Program-made: the position numbers and the translations under genes
NCBI RefSeq assembly: GCF_007164725.1
Contig: NZ_AP019697.1
Location: 602,001 to 666,000 of the forward strand
DNA: 64,000 nucleotides
Origin: Dialister hominis
GTDB taxonomy: Bacteria; Bacillota; Negativicutes; Veillonellales; Dialisteraceae
Reading direction: 5' to 3'
Notes under the pieces: model-generated
Told to the model about the DNA's origin: nothing
The model's input: the letters and a program-made list of their open reading frames with translations, nothing else
Databases searched by the model: none
Shown here: in pieces, positions 59,254 through 64,000 of the stretch
Numbering within the stretch: the first letter of the stretch is position 1
Layout of the letters: each line of letters starts with the position of its first letter

Positions 59254-62200
59254 GTGAAGAGATTGGATCCTTTCGTACATCTGCATTCGCATACTGAATA
59301 CAGCCTCTTTGACGGAATCAGCCGCATCGGAGAGCTCGTTTCCCATGTGAAGGAAATGGGACAGACCGCGCTTGCCATTACCGACCACGGCGTGATGTAC
59401 GGCGCCGTTTACTTATATAAGGAATGCATCAAGCAGGGAATCAAGCCGATTATCGGCTGTGAGATCTATGTCACGAGGGGAAGCCGCTTTGACAAGTCCG
59501 GAAACGGGAAGGAAAAACTGGCCCACCTGATCCTGCTTGCTGAAAATAATGAAGGATATCAGAATCTGATCAAGATATGCTCGAAAGCATGGACGGAAGG
59601 CTATTACCACCGCCCGCGAGCCGATCATGAGCTCCTTGAAAAGTATCATGAAGGCCTTATCGTGACATCTGCCTGCGTAGGCGGGGAAGTGCCGCAGGCT
59701 ATCCTGAATGGCGATATGGATGAGGCAAGGAAGGTCATTGAATTCTACATCAATACGTTTGGCAAGGATAACTACTTCCTTGAAATCCAGAACCACGGTC
59801 TTCCTGAAGAAGCGGCTGTCCGTCCTGTACTGGCAAGTCTTGCCAAAGAATACGGACTTGGGCTGGTTGCGACAAACGATTTCCATTATACGAAAAAGGA
59901 AGATGCAAGAAGCCAGGAAATCAAGCTTTGCATTTCCACGGGAAAGACGCTGGATGATCCGTATCATTTCCATTTTGCCAATGATGAATTCTACTGCAAG
60001 AGCGGGGATGAGATGCGCGCCATTTTAGGAAATTTCCCCGGCGCTATTGAAAATACGAGGGTCATTGCGGACCGCTGCAATGTGGAGCTTACTTTCGGTG
60101 AGCACAAGCTCCCTTCCTTTGACGTGCCTGAAGGAGAGACTGCTGCATCGTATTTGAGAAAGCTCTGCGAAAAAGCACTTCCCGAGAGGTACGCTGTCGT
60201 TACTGACAAGGAAAGAAGCCGCATGGATTATGAGCTCGGCGTCATCGACAAGATGGGATTTTCCGACTACTTCCTGATTGTCATGGATTTCATCCATTAT
60301 GCAAAATCCCATGGTATTCCGATAGGCCCTGGAAGGGGAAGTGCGGCAGGAAGCATCGTTTCCTACCTCCTTCATATTACGGAAGTCGATCCGCTCCGCT
60401 TCGACCTCCTGTTTGAACGATTCCTGAATCCGGCCCGCGTTTCCATGCCTGATATTGATACGGACCTCTGCTACAGGAGAAGGGGCGAGGTCATTGAGTA
60501 TCTTGCAAGGAAGTACGGCTCCGATCAGGTGGCGCAGATCATTACATTCGGCACTCTGGCGGCAAGGGCCGTCATCAGGGATGTAGGCCGAGTAACGAAT
60601 ATGCCGCTTCGCGAAGTGGACAGGATTGCAAAGATGGTGCCGGTCGGCCCGGGCGTCACTTTGAAGAAGACGATGGAAGGATCCCGCGAGTTCAGGGATC
60701 TCTATGATTCTGATACGACGGTCCACCGCCTAATCGATCACTGCCTTGACCTGGAAGGGATTTCAAGGAACTCCGGCACGCATGCAGCCGGCGTCGTCAT
60801 CTGCTCCAAGCCTGTAGAAGAATATGTGCCGATCCAGCTGACGCAGGACGGGTTCATCCAGACGCAGTATGAAAAGGACCAGGTCGAACAGCTTGGGCTT
60901 TTGAAAATGGATCTTCTGGGCCTCAGGAACCTGACAGTCATCCATGATGCACTTGAAATGATCAGAGAAAACAGGGGCATCGATCTTGATATCAACAAGA
61001 TACCGAGCGAAGATGAAGAAACATGCAAAATGCTCTGCGACGGTGATACGATCGGCGTATTCCAGTCAGAATCCTCCGGCTTTACAAGCCTTCTCATGCA
61101 GCTTCATCCGGAGCGTTTCGAAGACCTGATCCCGATGGTTGCACTTTACCGTCCGGGGCCTCTTGGAAGCGGCATGGCAGAAGATTTCATCAAGAGAAAA
61201 CACGGCAAGATTCCTGTCGAATATCCGCATCCTTCACTGGAACCGATTTTGAAGGAAACGTACGGGGTCATCCTTTATCAGGAACAGGTCATGCAGATTG
61301 CATCCGTCATGGGCGGGTTCAGCCTTGGACAGGCAGATATGCTCCGCCGTGCTATGGGCCATAAGGAACCTGAAATCCTGCAGCAGAACAGGGAAACGTT
61401 CGTCGACGGCGCTGTTGCCAACGGCGTCGATGACCGCACGGCCAACTATGTCTTCGATCTCATGGTGCACTTTGCCGGTTACGGTTTCAATAAATCTCAC
61501 AGCGTGTGCTATGGATGGATTGCCTGGCAGACGGCTTACCTGAAGGCGCATTACCGTCCAGAATTCATGGCGGCCATGATGACCTGCTACAACGGAGACC
61601 GCGACAAGGTCAGCCGCTATATTTCAGACACCCGCCGCGCAGGCGTTGTGATTGCTGCGCCTGATGTCAACTTGTCAGAGGCTTATTTCTCCGTCAAAGG
61701 CGATAAGATTCTCTTCGGCCTTGATGGCATACAGAATGTGGGCGAAGGCGCTGTCCGTTCTATCATCGAAGCAAGGAAACAGGGCGGCCCGTTCAAATCG
61801 CTTTCTGATTTCGTAGAAAGGGCAGACAACAGGGGACTTAACAGCCGCGCCTGTGAAAGCCTTATCCGCTGCGGCGCGCTGGATTCCCTGGGAGCCAACC
61901 GCTCGCAGCTTCTGGCGGCGCTTCCTGAAGCGCTTGGAGATGCGCAGTCGATCAGGAATGAACGCGCATCCGGGCAGCTCAACTTGTTCGGAGGAGAAGA
62001 AACGCCGGAGACGATCGTCTATCCGGACCTTCCTGATATGGACCCGAAAGAGAAAATCGAATGGGAAAGAAAACTTCTGGGATTTTATGTCAGCGGCCAT
62101 CCGCTGGATTCCTATAAGGAACAGCTCAAAGCCTGCACGCCTCTTTACCATCTGACGGCAGAAGGAAATCAGTACGACGGCAGGATGGTGACGATAGGCG

Positions 62201-62700
62201 GAACGATTTCCCGCATCAAGGGCACGATGACAAAGAAGGGACAGCCCATGGGCTATGTCACGATTGAGGATTATGACGGCGAAGTGGAAACCGTCGTATT
62301 CCCGTCTGTTTGGGAAACAGTAAGGCCGATTCTTGCTGAAGATGCCGCTGTTGCCATCCGCGGGCGCGTGCAGGCCAACGAAAGAGATGTCAGGGTACTG
62401 GCTGAAGAAATCATCCCGCTTGACAAGCTTCGTGCATCCGCGCCGTCTCCGGCCGGAGTCCTTCACCTTTACATCGATGCCGCCCATGATTCCAATGAGG
62501 TCAGCCAGAGACTGGCAGGGCTTTTCCAGAAGCACCATGGCAAAACGCCGGTCATCATGCATATGATGCGGACCGGGCAGGAAATCCATGCAGCTCCGAA
62601 ATTCTATGTTAACTACTCATCAGAGGCCGAAAGGGACTTCAGGATGCTTCTTGGAGAAAGAGCCGTTGCCCTTAGGAATTCCGGATCAGGGAATATTTGA
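59254..62700 (+). CDS. dnaE: DNA polymerase III alpha subunit DnaE
   Basis: A 1148-residue polymerase. The N-terminal PHP domain keeps all its metal-site signatures (HLHSHTEYSLFDG, ITDHGVMYG, GCEIYV, SACVGGE, NDFHYT). Catalytic PDIDTDLCYRRRGEVIEYLA is near residues 395-414. GPGRGSAAGSIVSYLL, the helix-hairpin-helix region, and a C-terminal OB domain (MVTIGGTISRIKGTMTKKG) complete it. No exonuclease domain is fused. Coexistence with PolC is typical of Firmicutes, where DnaE extends primers. GTG 59254 has only a weak ribosome binding site. The downstream 92-nt gap to etfB shows no terminator. Confidence 0.96.
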   Translation: MKRLDPFVHLHSHTEYSLFDGISRIGELVSHVKEMGQTALAITDHGVMYGAVYLYKECIKQGIKPIIGCEIYVTRGSRFDKSGNGKEKLAHLILLAENNEGYQNLIKICSKAWTEGYYHRPRADHELLEKYHEGLIVTSACVGGEVPQAILNGDMDEARKVIEFYINTFGKDNYFLEIQNHGLPEEAAVRPVLASLAKEYGLGLVATNDFHYTKKEDARSQEIKLCISTGKTLDDPYHFHFANDEFYCKSGDEMRAILGNFPGAIENTRVIADRCNVELTFGEHKLPSFDVPEGETAASYLRKLCEKALPERYAVVTDKERSRMDYELGVIDKMGFSDYFLIVMDFIHYAKSHGIPIGPGRGSAAGSIVSYLLHITEVDPLRFDLLFERFLNPARVSMPDIDTDLCYRRRGEVIEYLARKYGSDQVAQIITFGTLAARAVIRDVGRVTNMPLREVDRIAKMVPVGPGVTLKKTMEGSREFRDLYDSDTTVHRLIDHCLDLEGISRNSGTHAAGVVICSKPVEEYVPIQLTQDGFIQTQYEKDQVEQLGLLKMDLLGLRNLTVIHDALEMIRENRGIDLDINKIPSEDEETCKMLCDGDTIGVFQSESSGFTSLLMQLHPERFEDLIPMVALYRPGPLGSGMAEDFIKRKHGKIPVEYPHPSLEPILKETYGVILYQEQVMQIASVMGGFSLGQADMLRRAMGHKEPEILQQNRETFVDGAVANGVDDRTANYVFDLMVHFAGYGFNKSHSVCYGWIAWQTAYLKAHYRPEFMAAMMTCYNGDRDKVSRYISDTRRAGVVIAAPDVNLSEAYFSVKGDKILFGLDGIQNVGEGAVRSIIEARKQGGPFKSLSDFVERADNRGLNSRACESLIRCGALDSLGANRSQLLAALPEALGDAQSIRNERASGQLNLFGGEETPETIVYPDLPDMDPKEKIEWERKLLGFYVSGHPLDSYKEQLKACTPLYHLTAEGNQYDGRMVTIGGTISRIKGTMTKKGQPMGYVTIEDYDGEVETVVFPSVWETVRPILAEDAAVAIRGRVQANERDVRVLAEEIIPLDKLRASAPSPAGVLHLYIDAAHDSNEVSQRLAGLFQKHHGKTPVIMHMMRTGQEIHAAPKFYVNYSSEAERDFRMLLGERAVALRNSGSGNI

Positions 62701-62792
62701 ACGAAATGATAATTTCATGCGGATTTATGCGCCGTATGGTATACTAAGACGAATGATTATTTTCAGATATAAGCTTGTTAAAGGGGGCTATT

Positions 62793-63584
62793 ATGAGGTT
62801 TCTGGTTTGCGTAAAACAGGTTGTGGACACCTCCAAAATGGAAGTTGACCCGAATACGGGTCGTTTGAACAGGAATAATGCAAACAGCATTATCAACCCG
62901 CTGGACCTTCATGCATTGGAAGCGGCTCTCGCTCTTCGCGATCAGGTTGGCGGCACAGTAACGGTTCTGACGATGGGACCGCCGCAGGCTGAACATGTAC
63001 TCCAGTATGCAGTTTCCATGGGTGCTGATGACGTATATCTGGCAACAGACCGCGCATTTGGCGGCGCTGATACGCTGGCTACGAGCTATACTCTGGCAGC
63101 AGCCATCCGCAAATTGGGCAGCTTTGACCTGATTTTCTGCGGACAGGAGTCCCTGGACAGCAACACGGCCCAGATCGGACCGGAAGTCGCTGCAATGCTC
63201 AGCATGCCTGATGTAAGCGGCGCTGTCGATATTTCTTATGAAAGAGAAGGATATATCACAGTCAGAAGACAGCTCTCTGATGAGGATGAAGTGCTCGAAA
63301 TGAAGCTGCCGGCTCTCATTACCACGGCTGAATCGCTGAATCGTCCCCGCTATCCAAGCGTTTTGGGAATCATGAAGAAAGATCATGTTGAAATCCATAA
63401 ACTGACATCTGCTGATCTGGATGTCGATCCTTCCCGCATCGGCCTTACAGGTTCTCCGACACGCGTAAAGCAGGTCCGTCCTGTCGTTCCGCCGAAGAAG
63501 GAAAACCTCCGCATTGAAGGAAAGACGACGGATGAAGCAGTTGATTTGCTCTGCACGGCTATGCAGAAAATACATGTTATTTAA
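62793..63584 (+). CDS. etfB: Electron transfer flavoprotein beta subunit
   Basis: A 263-residue subunit that, with EtfA, moves electrons between acyl-CoA dehydrogenases and a partner. RFLVCVKQVVDTSKMEVDPN opens it, VTVLTMGPPQAEHVLQYAVS and FCGQESLDSNTAQIGPEVAA follow, and the AMP-binding and FAD-contact regions are in place. ATG 62793 follows AAGGGGGC. The two genes form an operon (12 nt to etfA). The context may be butyryl-CoA or lactate metabolism, not resolvable here. Confidence 0.93.
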   Translation: MRFLVCVKQVVDTSKMEVDPNTGRLNRNNANSIINPLDLHALEAALALRDQVGGTVTVLTMGPPQAEHVLQYAVSMGADDVYLATDRAFGGADTLATSYTLAAAIRKLGSFDLIFCGQESLDSNTAQIGPEVAAMLSMPDVSGAVDISYEREGYITVRRQLSDEDEVLEMKLPALITTAESLNRPRYPSVLGIMKKDHVEIHKLTSADLDVDPSRIGLTGSPTRVKQVRPVVPPKKENLRIEGKTTDEAVDLLCTAMQKIHVI

Positions 63585-63595
63585 GGAGGGCAGCT

Positions 63596-64000
63596 ATGGA
63601 TTTTTCTGATTATAAGGGCATTTATGTCGTTGGCGCCCTCTTTGATGGTCATATCCGCAAGTTTACCGGCGAATTCACAGGCGAAGCCAGAGCACTGGCA
63701 GACAAGAGCGGAGAAGAAGTATCCGTTGTTCTTCTGGGAAGCGATCTGAAAGATGATCCGCAGTCTCTCATTGCATTAGGCGCTGATCATGTGTACGTGA
63801 TGGATGATCCGCTCCTTGCACATTATGACGGACAGGCTTACCAGAAGGTTCTTGTCAAATTCTTCAGGGAAAAGAAACCGAGCACAGTCATTTTCGGCGC
63901 AACACCGAAAGGACGCGATCTGGCACCGCGCATTGCCGCTGATCTTGTCTGCGGCGTAACCGCTGATGTCACTGAACTTGACATCGATCAGGATACGGGC
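63596..64000 (+). CDS. etfA: Electron transfer flavoprotein alpha subunit, N-terminal part
   Basis: The 135 residues visible before the window ends begin MDFSDYKGIYVVGALFDGHI and include VSVVLLGSDLKDDPQSLIAL and STVIFGATPKGRDLAPRIAA, the EtfA N-terminal domain. The C-terminal FAD-binding domain lies outside the window. ATG 63596 follows AAGGAGGGC, 12 nt after etfB. Confidence 0.92.
   Translation, partial: MDFSDYKGIYVVGALFDGHIRKFTGEFTGEARALADKSGEEVSVVLLGSDLKDDPQSLIALGADHVYVMDDPLLAHYDGQAYQKVLVKFFREKKPSTVIFGATPKGRDLAPRIAADLVCGVTADVTELDIDQDTG

Noticed and set aside
1-64000. tRNA genes and CRISPR arrays
   Set aside because: No GTTCGA-type T-arm cloverleaf and no regularly spaced repeats were found in any intergenic region.

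Overview
The window reads as a chromosomal segment of an anaerobic, mid-GC Firmicute of the class Negativicutes, probably a Veillonellaceae relative such as Dialister. This placement is inference from gene content and no search was run. Both replicative polymerases PolC and DnaE are present. HrcA with a CIRCE site controls the DnaK operon, IspH is fused to ribosomal protein S1, and cdaA-cdaR-glmM are linked. Desulfoferrodoxin, EtfAB, an iron-sulfur serine dehydratase and QueG fit anaerobic iron-sulfur metabolism. No tRNA, rRNA or CRISPR array was seen.

Layout. 1-7.4 kb: the tail of an acetyltransferase gene, cfa, desulfoferrodoxin, and a MerR regulator divergent from a five-gene operon (iron alcohol dehydrogenase, cupin, flavodoxin, metallophosphoesterase lipoprotein, RibD-like reductase). 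7.5-14.1 kb: NhaC and DASS transporters, a TPR lipoprotein, an SDR enzyme and rpsF-ssb-rpsR. 14.2-19.4 kb: a short promoter-to-terminator RNA unit, then hrcA-grpE-dnaK-dnaJ. 19.5-22.8 kb: an unrecognised four-gene operon (AAA+ ATPase, a membrane protein, a small soluble protein, a membrane zinc-ribbon protein). 22.8-24.15 kb: a decayed IS1249-like element. 24.2-26.8 kb, minus strand: rpsD and an Orn/Lys/Arg decarboxylase. 26.9-33.4 kb: scpA-scpB-rluB, a BaiN-type flavoprotein, cmk, plsC and ispH-rpsA. 33.7-43.8 kb: der-plsY-gpsA, rsmD-coaD, a coiled-coil protein, comEA-comEC-holA and a VanW protein. 43.9-50.7 kb: polC, then queG, a zeta-toxin-like protein and cbiZ on the minus strand. 50.8-64 kb: an unknown membrane protein, sdaAB-sdaAA, cdaA-cdaR-glmM, an orphan CydB-like protein, dnaE, etfB and the start of etfA.

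Most of the window is housekeeping. The best candidate for an undescribed system is the AAA+ operon at 19.6-22.75 kb. Three of its four proteins end in related RKV-containing tails, and the ATPase appears to need a -1 frameshift at a TTTTTTC heptamer to be read from its likely start. Other notable points are a PolC lacking its exonuclease domain, a ComEC whose beta-lactamase-like domain has no metal-binding motif, an unexplained RNA unit before hrcA, an attenuator-like leader before sdaAB, a MerR promoter with a textbook 19-bp spacer, and a family of long palindromic terminators scattered through the window.
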